Positions 54,362-63,501 of a DNA stretch of 64,000 nt are shown piece by piece. The notes beneath the pieces are model-generated. The model was not told the origin of the DNA. It did not search any database and worked only from the letters and a program-made list of their open reading frames with translations. Positions within the stretch are counted from its first letter, which is position 1. The number at the start of each line of letters is the position of its first letter. Made by a program: the position numbers and the translations under genes. Source of the DNA: Gemmatimonadaceae bacterium (GTDB taxonomy: Bacteria > Gemmatimonadota > Gemmatimonadetes > Gemmatimonadales > Gemmatimonadaceae); the NCBI GenBank assembly GCA_020846935.1, contig JADLCY010000004.1, positions 20,921 to 84,920 of the forward strand, in the 5' to 3' direction.

Positions 54362-56452
54362 GTGACAAACGCGGCCGGGCTGTGGAGCATCGACGAGAAG
54401 TCCCTCGCGGCCTTTTCGCGCGCTCTCGGCACGCCGCCTGACGGCGAGGCATGGTTCTCGCTTCGCCGCGCCGCCGAGGAGCTTGCACTGGTTCCGGGCT
54501 TCGAGTCGCTGATCGCACTCGACGCCAACGCCATCAAGGAGCTGCCCCACCAGATCGACGTCGCCCAGCGGGTTCTGCGCACCATGGGCGGTCGCGCCAT
54601 CCTCGCTGATGAGGTGGGCCTCGGCAAGACCATCGAAGCCGGCATCATCCTCAAGGAGTTGGCGGTGCGCGGCCTCGCGCGGCGCATCCTGATCCTCACG
54701 CCCGCAGCCCTCGTCGACCAATGGCAAGGCGAGCTCGAGTCCAAGTTCTTCGAGAGGTTCGAGACGCCGCAGGTGCCCGACGACTGGCGCCGGACCCCTC
54801 GCGCCATCGTCTCCTATCATCGAGCCGTTCGCGAGCACCATCAACGGGCGATCCTCGAAGAAACGTGGGACCTGGTGATCCTCGACGAGGCGCACAAGGT
54901 CAAGAACCACAAGAGCTCCACCTACGAGTTCATCTCGAAGATCGAGCGCAACTTCATCCTGCTGCTCACGGCGACGCCGCTGCAGAACGACCTGCGCGAG
55001 CTGTACAACCTCATCACGCTGTTGCGACCAGGGCAGCTGGGCACGTGGCGCGAGTTCTCCGCTCGGCACCTCGCGATGAACGATCGTCGACGCGTGCGAT
55101 CGCCGGAGCAACTCCGCGAGCTCACCTCGGAAGTCATGGTGCGCACGCGGCGCTCGAGTGTCGCGCAGGCGCTTGCACTGCCTCGGCGCATCCCCGTGCA
55201 CCCGAACGTCAGGCTCACACGTCAGGAAGCGTCGCTTTATGGCGCGACCGTGTCGTTCCTGCGCGAGCTATACGCCAAGGGCTTCATCGAGCAGTCGTTC
55301 GCCGAAGCCACGGGAGATCGTCGTCGTCGTCCGAGGCGAACGGGCAAGGGTATCCAGGCGCTTGAGGTCATCCGCCTGTGCCAGCGGCTATGCTCATCGA
55401 CCGCGTCGCTCGGCAAGTCGCTCGAACGCTTCGCCGAAGGGGAACTCGTGACCCCGGCGTACCGCAAGAAGGCACTGGGCCTCGCGGGCACCGCGGCAGC
55501 GATCTCCGGGAACGCCAAGCTCGATGCCCTTGACACCGTGCTGAATCAGCACCGCGAACAAGTCATCGTCTTCTCCGAGCACCTGCCCACGCTCCAGGTG
55601 ATCGCCCAGCGCGTCCGCGCACACGGACGCCAGCCCATCCTCTATCAGGGCGGGCTGTCGCGCCACGATCGCGCGAGGCGCTTGCAGGCCTTCAAGGCAG
55701 CGGGAAGCGGAGTCTTCGTGTCGACGCGCGCCGGTACCGAGGGCCTCAACCTGCAATTCTGCAACGTGCTCGTGAACTACGAGCTGCCATGGAACCCGAT
55801 GGTGGTCGAGCAACGCATCGGACGCATTCATCGCATCGGGCAGACGCGGGACGCGTACATCATCAACCTGGCGGCGCACGGAACGATCGAAGCGCACATC
55901 CTGCGATTGCTGGACGAGAAGATCCGACTGTTCGAACTGGTCGTCGGCGAACTCGATGTCATCCTTGGCGACTTCGGTGGATCGGAGACCCTGGAGCAAC
56001 GCCTCGCCGCCGAGTTCCTCTCGGCCGAAGATGACGGAGCGTTCGATGACGCGGTGGAGCGTATGGGCGCGGACATCGTGCGGAGCAGAGAGGCCGGCAT
56101 GGAACAGGAGCGCCTGAACTCGGAGCTGAGCAGCAATGACAGCGCAACGCGACTCGCGCGAGAGTTCGCGCATCTCACCATCCCCGCTCGCGTGCGACTC
56201 GGTTACGGGACGAAGCACCTCGCCCAGGTCGAAGGGGTCGAAGCCATGCGCGAACACCTCGTGCTGCATGTCAATGAAATCATGGAGGCGCTGGAAGGCG
56301 CGGATGTTGCCGATGGCGAACATTCGGAAGAGTACGGCGCACTCGTGAACATTGCGGGCGCGACGAATCGCGGACGCGCCGTCCACCTCACCGTGCAGGC
56401 CGACCGACTCCCCATGTTGCTCGTGCGCCTGGACGCCGAACTCCCGCGATAA
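54362..56452 (+). CDS. Second SNF2-family helicase (defence operon gene 5)
   Basis: DNA-stimulated ATPase of 696 residues. Motif I DEVGLGKTIEAGIILKEL (83-100), LILTPAALVDQWQGEL, motif II LDEAHKVKNH with DEAH at 175-178, LLTATPLQNDLRELYNL, VIVFSEHLPTLQVIAQ, STRAGTEGLNLQFCNV and VEQRIGRIHRIGQTRD (about residue 484). A short N-terminal extension and an acidic C-terminal tail (EALEGADVADGEHSEEYG) flank the core, and no coiled-coil tail like that of gene 1 is present. It resembles the SNF2 proteins of the YqhH/HepA group. Start GTG is 6 bases after res, and the cysteine-rich gene begins 6 bases after its stop, suggesting a functional pair. Confidence 0.88.
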   Translation: MTNAAGLWSIDEKSLAAFSRALGTPPDGEAWFSLRRAAEELALVPGFESLIALDANAIKELPHQIDVAQRVLRTMGGRAILADEVGLGKTIEAGIILKELAVRGLARRILILTPAALVDQWQGELESKFFERFETPQVPDDWRRTPRAIVSYHRAVREHHQRAILEETWDLVILDEAHKVKNHKSSTYEFISKIERNFILLLTATPLQNDLRELYNLITLLRPGQLGTWREFSARHLAMNDRRRVRSPEQLRELTSEVMVRTRRSSVAQALALPRRIPVHPNVRLTRQEASLYGATVSFLRELYAKGFIEQSFAEATGDRRRRPRRTGKGIQALEVIRLCQRLCSSTASLGKSLERFAEGELVTPAYRKKALGLAGTAAAISGNAKLDALDTVLNQHREQVIVFSEHLPTLQVIAQRVRAHGRQPILYQGGLSRHDRARRLQAFKAAGSGVFVSTRAGTEGLNLQFCNVLVNYELPWNPMVVEQRIGRIHRIGQTRDAYIINLAAHGTIEAHILRLLDEKIRLFELVVGELDVILGDFGGSETLEQRLAAEFLSAEDDGAFDDAVERMGADIVRSREAGMEQERLNSELSSNDSATRLAREFAHLTIPARVRLGYGTKHLAQVEGVEAMREHLVLHVNEIMEALEGADVADGEHSEEYGALVNIAGATNRGRAVHLTVQADRLPMLLVRLDAELPR

Positions 56453-56458
56453 CGTTGC

Positions 56459-58582
56459 ATGAGCGACGAGCTTGCACGTAGTCATGACTTCGGTGACCAA
56501 CCGCTTCAGGATGCGCGCGTCCTCGCCCTCCTCGATCGCTATGTCGCGCTCTCTGGCGCCACGCTGACCGCGTTCGCTCCCGGTCTGCTGCAGCTCTCCG
56601 TACCCGCCAGCGATCGTTCTGCCTTCGGCCGTCGTTCGGCCATTCGGCTGGCACTGTCAGCCGAGGCGCTGGCCGAAGACGAACATGCCGAACTGGCAAT
56701 CGTCGGGAGTGCATTCGTGAACCAACTCATCACCGCGGTTCGACGGCGAGGATCTCGACTGCACATGGGATGGGTTGGCGATGCGACGGCGTCCGTCGGC
56801 ACGTCCGTTCCCGTGGCGGCTCCGATACGGAGCGGTCGCGTGGTGACGCAGGAGGTCCGGCACGCCAGGCATCGGATCGGCCGCCTCACAGCCCGCGTGG
56901 TTGTGCGTGCTGGTGCGGAGGTACGGGAGCTTTTGGTCGAGAGTGACCTGTTCGACCTGAGCACAGGAGCGACGCTGGGTTCCGATGTCGTTCAGGACTG
57001 CGAACGGGTCGCGGGTCAGCCGACGGCCGAGCGGCCAGAATACGGGACTGCGCTTGATGAGGTCGCGGTGCGTGATCATGGAGAACTCGTCGGTCGAATG
57101 CTCGGGAGTCTGGAGACACGTTTGCAGCCGGAGATCAAGAAGCAAGCTGCGACAACTCAACATGCGCTCGAGCGCGAACTCTCGCGCATCCAGCGCTACT
57201 ACGGCTCGATGCTCGCCGAGGTCGACGATGCCGATGGTCGTCGTGCTCTGGAGGCGGAGCACAAGCGACGCGAAAAGGAGGAGACCGAGCGTCATCGTGT
57301 GAGAGCGATCGTGCATCCGATTCAGCTGGCTGAGTGGGAGGTCGCCGTCGAGCGAGTGGAGTGGCACATCGAGGCGAACAACGGACATCACGCGGTGTTC
57401 ACGGCGCAGCGCGTACTCGCCGGCGACCGGCAGTGGCTCTTGGCGTGCCCGACCTGCGCGGAGGTGCCGAAGGGCCTCTCGGTCTGCCGCAACGATCACG
57501 CTTGCTGCATCGCCTGCGGCCGCGACTGCTCGGTGTGTGGTGAGACCTTCTGCCGAGACCACGGACTCGCCGCCTGCCACGTGGACAAGAGACCCGCCTG
57601 CCTGGCGCACTCGAGGACGTGCACATCATGCCGGCGCAAACACTGCTCCACGCACGAGGGTCGTTGCGGCGAAAGCGACCACCCATCCTGCACAGCCTGT
57701 CTCGCGCCTTGCGCGCACTGTCATCGGATGATCTGCGACAAGCACGCGACACTCACCCACAAGGAGTCAACGAGAGGCCAGCGACGACTGTGTTCGCAGT
57801 GCGTGCGGCACTGTGAAGGTGGTTCGCGTGAAGTCGTGGCTCCTGACGAAGTGACCGGGTGCGCGAGCTGCAAACGTGTCGTGTGCGACCGCCATCGGGC
57901 GCGCTGTGACGTGGACGGACTCGTGCACTGCTCGACACACCTGCGCAGGGTCGATCGCTCACGACGCTTCGTGTGTGAGAAGCACCGCGCTGCCTGCACC
58001 TATGAGCCCAACGCGGTCCTCGCGTCGGATGAAGTCGTGTCCTGCGCGACCTGCGGGGGCACCGCGTGCGCCGAGCACACGGGAGTCTGCGCCATCGACC
58101 GCACCGTGCATTGCACCGTCCACCTGGCAGAAGTTCGTGACCGCAACGGGCAACGAGCATGCGCTGCGCATCGGACAACGTGCCATGTCGACGGAGGAGC
58201 CTTCACGCAGGAGGGGACGTCTTCCTGCCCGGCATGCGGTCGGCTGCATTGCGAGACGCACTCCCGACGCTGCTCGAACTGTGGACGCCGCGTGTGCACG
58301 AGCGACTTCCACCCGTCGTCGCCAGCGACCTGTGCGACGTGCAACAAGCTGATCGAGGCCACGGACATCTCGAATCAGGTGCTCGCCGCGGTCGACGAAG
58401 CCCGTGGAGGCGATGACGGGCGGGTGAAGGGCTGGCGTACGTCCCGTGATGCCCGCCACGTCATCGTGCAGCTCGACCTCGGCTGGACTCGTCGTCTCGT
58501 CGTGGCCGTCCCGCACGGAGGTGGCGAGCCGGAGGCCATCGTGAAGCACTCGATCTTCGGCAGCACAAAGATCAAGGGCTAA
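56459..58582 (+). CDS. Large cysteine-rich protein with tandem zinc-knuckle-like repeats (defence operon gene 6)
   Basis: Product of 707 residues; family not recognised. Residues 1-200 are a mixed globular domain (RYVALSGATLTAFAPGLLQL, IVGSAFVNQLITAVRRRG) that faintly resembles the YqhG-like partner of SNF2 helicases. Residues 205-290 are helical and probably coiled-coil (HALERELSRIQRYYGSMLAE, RRALEAEHKRREKEETERH). Residues 330-628 hold about 45 cysteines in repeats with the form C-x2-C-x4-C-x2-H-x3-C-x7-C-x2-H, for example CSVCGETFCRDH, CTSCRRKHCSTH, CASCKRVVCDRH, CATCGGTACAEH and CPACGRLHCETH. This spacing suggests several cross-braced zinc sites. The tail (HVIVQLDLGWTRRLVVAVPH) is beta-rich. 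I infer DNA, RNA or protein binding, with the SNF2 protein as the likely partner. Confidence 0.78.
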   Translation: MSDELARSHDFGDQPLQDARVLALLDRYVALSGATLTAFAPGLLQLSVPASDRSAFGRRSAIRLALSAEALAEDEHAELAIVGSAFVNQLITAVRRRGSRLHMGWVGDATASVGTSVPVAAPIRSGRVVTQEVRHARHRIGRLTARVVVRAGAEVRELLVESDLFDLSTGATLGSDVVQDCERVAGQPTAERPEYGTALDEVAVRDHGELVGRMLGSLETRLQPEIKKQAATTQHALERELSRIQRYYGSMLAEVDDADGRRALEAEHKRREKEETERHRVRAIVHPIQLAEWEVAVERVEWHIEANNGHHAVFTAQRVLAGDRQWLLACPTCAEVPKGLSVCRNDHACCIACGRDCSVCGETFCRDHGLAACHVDKRPACLAHSRTCTSCRRKHCSTHEGRCGESDHPSCTACLAPCAHCHRMICDKHATLTHKESTRGQRRLCSQCVRHCEGGSREVVAPDEVTGCASCKRVVCDRHRARCDVDGLVHCSTHLRRVDRSRRFVCEKHRAACTYEPNAVLASDEVVSCATCGGTACAEHTGVCAIDRTVHCTVHLAEVRDRNGQRACAAHRTTCHVDGGAFTQEGTSSCPACGRLHCETHSRRCSNCGRRVCTSDFHPSSPATCATCNKLIEATDISNQVLAAVDEARGGDDGRVKGWRTSRDARHVIVQLDLGWTRRLVVAVPHGGGEPEAIVKHSIFGSTKIKG

Positions 58583-58655
58583 GGTACCAGAATCTACGCA
58601 CGACCCCGACCCGGGATCCTTCCGAGACGGGACCGCACGTCTGCACTCGGCTTCC

Positions 58656-59471
58656 CTACGCGACCTCGATCACCACTTCGAGGTACTCGCTCGGCAACAC
58701 AAGAGCGTCGTCGCCCCCGACGCTCCGCGCGTCGAACAGCGCGATGATGTCCGCCGAGAGCGCTGCCTGACGCTCCGCGTCGAGTGCGGCGAATGCCCGA
58801 TGCACCGGCCCGTAGAACGCGCGGAACACCTCGAGCATGTGCTGCACGGATCGGTAGCGAAACGAGAACTGCCGTGAGGTCGCGCGAATCTCCGTCACGC
58901 GATCGCCGAACAGCTCCTCGAGGCCCGCCCGCGTCCCCCACCGCAGCGGCGACTGGAGGCCCGGCGCCGGCGGAATGAAACGACCCAGCACCCTGAACAG
59001 CTCGCCAATGGGGCTCTCCGGCGTCCAGTTGGCCAGGCCAATGGTACCGCCCGGCCGCACCACACGCGTGAGTTCCCGCGCGGCGCGCGCCTGGTCGGCG
59101 GTGAACATCACTCCAAACGTGGAAAGCGCCACGTCAAAGGCACCGTCGCCAAACGGCAACTGCTCGGCATCGGCCTCCTGGAAGCCGACCGACAGGCCCT
59201 CGGCCTGCGCGCGACGACGGCCTACCTCGAGCAGGGCCGGCACGTAGTCGGTGGAGGTGACGGTCGCAAAGCGACGGGCGGCCGCGAGGGTGGCGTTGCC
59301 GTTGCCGGCCGCCACGTCGAGCACGCGCGCGCCGGCGCGCAGGTCGATCGCCTCGCACAGCGACTCACCCACGATCTGCAGGGTCGTTCCAACGATGGCG
59401 TAGTCGCCGGACGACCAGGCCGCCTGCTGGCGGCTCTTGATGGCGGCGAGATCCAGAGTAGCAGCGGTCAT
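58656..59471 (-). CDS. Class I SAM-dependent methyltransferase (UbiE-like)
   Basis: Product of 271 residues from ATG 59471; the open frame upstream is low-complexity. Motif I VLDVAAGNGNATLAAARRF, STDYVPALLEVGRRRAQAEG, then DAEQLPFGDGAFDVALSTFG (motif II type) and ELTRVVRPGGTIGLANWTPE (motif III type). FRVLGRFIPPAPGLQSPLRW leads into a helical cap region. These features match small-molecule methyltransferases of the ubiquinone/menaquinone (UbiE) class, but substrate is unknown. It converges with the cysteine-rich gene across 73 bases and appears to mark the end of the defence operon. Confidence 0.87.
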   Translation of the reverse strand: MTAATLDLAAIKSRQQAAWSSGDYAIVGTTLQIVGESLCEAIDLRAGARVLDVAAGNGNATLAAARRFATVTSTDYVPALLEVGRRRAQAEGLSVGFQEADAEQLPFGDGAFDVALSTFGVMFTADQARAARELTRVVRPGGTIGLANWTPESPIGELFRVLGRFIPPAPGLQSPLRWGTRAGLEELFGDRVTEIRATSRQFSFRYRSVQHMLEVFRAFYGPVHRAFAALDAERQAALSADIIALFDARSVGGDDALVLPSEYLEVVIEVA

Positions 59472-59702
59472 GTGCGACACGGTAAGGGAAGGGAGCCAAC
59501 GACGGGTTGGCCCTGTCCACCTCCATGCGCGATCCACGCCCGACAGACGACATCGCGCGCGAAGGCCAACACGAGAGGGCGGAGTGCCCCCGGGCACCGA
59601 CCCATTAGGATTCGGGTGGTCGGTGTTGCCTGGCGATCGCCGCGTGCGTCGAATCGCAGGCCGCCGAGTCACCGCCAGCTCCACGCAATTCCAGACGCCA
59701 CA

Positions 59703-60056
59703 ATGGCCTGGCAGTTCGAACGCAGCGAATATCGCATTCCCTATCCGCCCTCGGCCCGCGCCACGTTCACCCTCGACGGGCGAACGCTACCGTTGGTCGA
59801 TTGTTCGGAACGCGGGCTGCGCTATGTCTCGCAAGGTGTCGCACGGCCCGAGCCGGGCGCCACCGTGGCCGGGACGGTCCGCCTCCTCAGCAGTCGTCAG
59901 CCCATCTCCGTGCAGGGCAAGGTCGTCCGCTGCGAAGGGGATGAGGTCGCCGTTCACCTCGCATCCCCCGGCCTGCCAATGCAGGCGATCTTTGCCGAAC
60001 AACGCCATCTCGCGCGCCATTTTCCAGCGCGCTACGGGCCCGGCCCTCAGCGCTGA
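59703..60056 (+). CDS. PilZ-domain protein
   Basis: Product of 117 residues from ATG 59703. A single PilZ domain: ERSEYRIPYPPSARATFTLD carries the Arg-x-x-x-Arg motif and LVDCSERGLRYVSQG the D-x-S-x-x-G motif, followed by GTVRLLSSRQPISVQGKVVR and GDEVAVHLASPGLP. All the residues needed for cyclic-di-GMP binding appear present. A stand-alone PilZ protein of this size is usually a c-di-GMP-responsive adaptor. The target is unknown. Its last ten bases overlap the end of the convergent sortilin-like gene. Confidence 0.85.
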   Translation: MAWQFERSEYRIPYPPSARATFTLDGRTLPLVDCSERGLRYVSQGVARPEPGATVAGTVRLLSSRQPISVQGKVVRCEGDEVAVHLASPGLPMQAIFAEQRHLARHFPARYGPGPQR

Positions 60057-63000
60057 CGGCCGCGCTCCTCCTCGCCTACCACCTGTCCCGGCGTGACGCG
60101 CACCACGCGCAACACCGTTGTCGTGCGTTCACCCGCGACGTCGAGCACCACGCGGTACTCGCCGTTCTCGACCGGCGGGCGCTGACCCTGGCCAAAGCCG
60201 CCGCCGCCGCCCTGGCCACCGCCACCCGGTCCGCCAGGGCGAGGCCCCGCGGCCAGGAGTCGCGCCTGATTCGTCGGGCTCCCGGCGGTATCCGGGGCAG
60301 CGCGTGACTCCGCCGGCCGCGGATTGAAGCCGGGCGGGAATCCGGGCACGTTCACCGGTGCCTGGTTGGCGCCACCCTGACTGCCGAATGCCGGGTTGCC
60401 AGGTCCCTGCCCCGGCGCACCGCCTGCCCCGGCCACGGGCGCCACGGTCGGGACCATGTTCCAGGTCACGCGGTTGATTCCCGCCGCGGTACCGCCGGTC
60501 AGCCTGGCGATGGTATCGCCCGCCGCGTTCACCACCAGCACGCGCACCGCGCCGGTCGCGGCCGTCGCTGCCAATCGGTAGGAAATCACGGCGCCGTCGG
60601 CGACGGCGTCGCCGCGCCACGGACGCTGGGCGCGCGGCTCGGAGCCCGGCGGCAGCATGCCGTACTGCAGCGCCACCGGTGGGACAAACACGTGGGAGCG
60701 CTTCGCGATGACGGCCGGCGTGAGCTGCTGGAGCGGTGCCACGTCAAGCACCATGATGCCGCGACCATGCGTGCCGGCGATGAGCTCGCGGTCACGCGGA
60801 TGCACCTTGAGGTCGTACACCGGCACCACCGGCAGCCGCGAGCCCAGCGAGAACCAGGTGGTCCCGCGATCGAGTGACGCCGAGACGCCCAGCTCGGTCC
60901 CGGCATAGAGCAGGTTGGGGTTGAACGGGTCTTCCCGCACTACGTACACGGTGTTGGGCCGCGGGCTCGCGAGACCCGCAGCGATGGAGCGGAAGTTCTT
61001 TCCGAAATCCGTGGAGACGTACAGGTACGGGGTGAAGTCGTTCTCGCGGTGGTTGTCGAACGACACGTACATGGTCGCCGTGTCGGCATACGAAGGCTCG
61101 ATGCGACTCACGTATGTGCCGGCCGGAAGCCCGGGAAACCGGCCCGTGAGATCCTCCCATGCGCCGCCGTCGTTCCGCGTGACCCACACCTTGCCGTCCC
61201 CGGTCCCCACGTACACCACGCCAGCCCTGATCGGCGATTCGGCGATTGTCACGATCGTCGCGTTCTCCTCGGCGCCGGTCGCATCGCGCGTGATGCCACC
61301 GGTGGCATCGGTGGCGGGGTTCGCGTTCTCGTCGTAGCCGGTCGTGATGCGTACGATGTCTTCGCTGCGCGTCGAGAGATCTCCGGAGATCGCAAACGGC
61401 TCCACGCCCTTGCGCACGGACTTGAAGAGCTTCTCCGCGCCGCTGTACAGCACGTTGGGGTCGTGCCGCGAGAGGATGAACGGCGTGTTCCAGTTCCAGC
61501 GCGTGGCAACGTTGGGGTCGGCCATCTCACGCTGCATGCGCGCGCGCAGGTCGGTCACCTGCTTTTCCTGATCAGGGGTGAGCGGCGTGCTGCCGTTGCC
61601 CCGGATGGCTGCGATCTGGCCACCGAACTGATTGCGCGTCACCGTGCGGGCGCGCACGCTCACCTGCTCGCCAGTGGCCACGTTGCGCCGCGAGATGTTG
61701 CCACCCTGCGATTCGTAGTACACGAGATTGGGATCCTGCGGGTCCTGCGCCGTCTGCAGTCCGTCGGCGGCGAACACCGCGAACCAATCGGTCATCTGCA
61801 AGGTGCCATTCCGACGCCGGCTCCAACCGCACGACGTCCCGTTGTCCTGCAACCCGCCACACACGCGGTACGGCACCTGGAAGTCGTAGCTGATGCCGTA
61901 GAACTGGCCCATCGCCATGTTGTTCAGCGCATCGTACGTGCCGCCGCGATCGTGGCTCTGGAAGATCCCCGCGTCACCTCCAACGATGAAATGTTCCGGA
62001 TCGGCCGGGTTGATCCACATCGCGTGGTAGTCCTCATGGATGCCCAGCATGCCGGCCCGCCAGGAGTAGCCGCCGTCTTCGCTCGACTGGAAGTCCACCG
62101 CCATGCGGTACACCCGGTTTTCGTTGCGCGGATCGACCCGCACCTGTGAGAAGTAGAAGGGACGGTTGTTGATCGTGCTCATCCACTTCCACGTGCGGCC
62201 GGCATCAGCCGAGCGATAGAGCCCGCTCAGCAGCCGCTGCGGCTTGGCGCCGCGCACGCTGTCGGCCTCCACCATCGCGTACACCACGTTGGGATTGCTC
62301 GGCGCTACCTGGATGCTGATGCGGCCCTTGGGCGTCTCGGGGAAGCCACTGCCGCGCACCTCGGTCCAGCTCGCGCCGCCGTTGGTGGACTTCCAGAGTG
62401 CCGAGCCCGGGCCGCCGCTCTTGAAGTAGTGTGGCTTGCGAATGCGCTCCCAGCTCGCCGCGTACAGCACGTTGGGATTGCGCGGGTCCATGGCGATGTC
62501 GATGAAGCCTGCCTTGTCGCTGATGAACTTGGACAGGGTCCACGACTTGCCGCCGTCGGTCGTCTTGTAGAGCCCGCGTTCGGGGTTGGTATCCCACAAA
62601 GCGCCGAGTGCAGCCACCCAAACGATGTTCGGATTCGTTGGGTGGATGAGGATCTTGCCGATGTGTTGCGTCTTCTCGAGCCCCATCGATTGCCAGGTCA
62701 CGCCACCATCTGTCGACTTGTAGATGCCGTACCCCGGCGCCACCGAGTTGCGCGAGTCTTCCTCGCCAGTCCCGGCCCACACGATGTCGGGGTTGCTCGG
62801 CGCGATGGCGAGGTCGCCCATGGAGGCGATCGGCCCCTGGTCCCACAAGGGCACGAACGTCGTGCCGGCGTTCACCGTCTTCCAGATGCCACCCGTGGCG
62901 CCGGCCACGTAGAAGACCTTGGGGTTGCGCGGGTGCACCTCGATGTCGGTGATGCGGCCGGCCATGTTCACCGGACCGATGGAGCGCCATCGCAGCGCGG

Positions 63001-63079
63001 CGTTGGTGGCCGAGTCCGGCACCTGCGCCGAAAGCAGGGCAGGGACGGCGAGGGCGGAAAGCAGGAGTCGAGAACGCAC
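60047..63079 (-). CDS. Second large sortilin/VPS10-type beta-propeller protein
   Basis: Product of 1010 residues from GTG 63079, with a signal peptide (LLLSALAVPALLSAQ). N-terminal blades read WRSIGPVNMAGRITDIEVHP, GIWKTVNAGTTFVPL, GIYKSTDGGVTWQSMG, GLYKTTDGGKSWTLS, ALWKSTNGGASWTEV and GLYRSADAGRTWKWM. VCGGLQDNGTSCGW is the counterpart of the segment in the paralogue at 41.3-44.6 kb. The C-terminal part has a beta domain and a Gly-rich loop (GPRPGGPGGGGQGGGGGFGQ), and ends GEYRVVLDVAGERTTTVLRV. It shares fold and arrangement with the other copy, so it is a paralogue rather than a duplicate in tandem. It may bind or cleave extracellular polymers. Confidence 0.87.
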   Translation of the reverse strand: MRSRLLLSALAVPALLSAQVPDSATNAALRWRSIGPVNMAGRITDIEVHPRNPKVFYVAGATGGIWKTVNAGTTFVPLWDQGPIASMGDLAIAPSNPDIVWAGTGEEDSRNSVAPGYGIYKSTDGGVTWQSMGLEKTQHIGKILIHPTNPNIVWVAALGALWDTNPERGLYKTTDGGKSWTLSKFISDKAGFIDIAMDPRNPNVLYAASWERIRKPHYFKSGGPGSALWKSTNGGASWTEVRGSGFPETPKGRISIQVAPSNPNVVYAMVEADSVRGAKPQRLLSGLYRSADAGRTWKWMSTINNRPFYFSQVRVDPRNENRVYRMAVDFQSSEDGGYSWRAGMLGIHEDYHAMWINPADPEHFIVGGDAGIFQSHDRGGTYDALNNMAMGQFYGISYDFQVPYRVCGGLQDNGTSCGWSRRRNGTLQMTDWFAVFAADGLQTAQDPQDPNLVYYESQGGNISRRNVATGEQVSVRARTVTRNQFGGQIAAIRGNGSTPLTPDQEKQVTDLRARMQREMADPNVATRWNWNTPFILSRHDPNVLYSGAEKLFKSVRKGVEPFAISGDLSTRSEDIVRITTGYDENANPATDATGGITRDATGAEENATIVTIAESPIRAGVVYVGTGDGKVWVTRNDGGAWEDLTGRFPGLPAGTYVSRIEPSYADTATMYVSFDNHRENDFTPYLYVSTDFGKNFRSIAAGLASPRPNTVYVVREDPFNPNLLYAGTELGVSASLDRGTTWFSLGSRLPVVPVYDLKVHPRDRELIAGTHGRGIMVLDVAPLQQLTPAVIAKRSHVFVPPVALQYGMLPPGSEPRAQRPWRGDAVADGAVISYRLAATAATGAVRVLVVNAAGDTIARLTGGTAAGINRVTWNMVPTVAPVAGAGGAPGQGPGNPAFGSQGGANQAPVNVPGFPPGFNPRPAESRAAPDTAGSPTNQARLLAAGPRPGGPGGGGQGGGGGFGQGQRPPVENGEYRVVLDVAGERTTTVLRVVRVTPGQVVGEEERGRQR

Positions 63080-63501
63080 GGATGTGGGGGCGAGAAGGTC
63101 GCGACAAACTACGGGCGGGGTAGTTGGCCGGGGAGGTGCGCGCTGCACGCGATGGGGCGTGCCCGGTTGTCCACGCCGGGGCGCATTGAATGGGGCTGTC
63201 CGGGTGCCAGCGCCGGGTTGCTCTTGCAGGGCGGGTCCGCGAGTCAGCGCCGGTCCGCCTCCCCAGCTCTCCGCGCCAGGACATCGAGCACATCCGGGAG
63301 CGAAGGACTCCGCGGACCAGCGCACCGGTCGTACGGTGGTGGGCCCCCGGCGCGTACGGCCAGGTCTTCCCCCTTGCCAGCAACGCCACTGGCGCCGAGC
63401 GTATCTCGCCTCCCGAGGCCGCCGCGTTTCGTCGGGCCTGGCCGTATACCAACGGCCCCCCGACCGCCGGTCCCCGGGGCACTCCTCAACTCGGAGCCAC
63501 C
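63080..63501. other. Intergenic region between divergent secreted-protein genes
   Basis: Nothing coding is supported here. It separates the start of the sortilin-like gene (minus) from the start of the S9-type peptidase gene (plus) and should carry their promoters. Frames in this stretch are Arg/Gly/Pro-rich shadow sequence. I see no strong repeat or hairpin. Confidence 0.4.

Noticed and set aside
57334..58416. Alternative-frame small genes overlapping the cysteine-rich repeats
   Set aside because: They are frame shadows of the Cys/His codon pattern and have no start context of their own.
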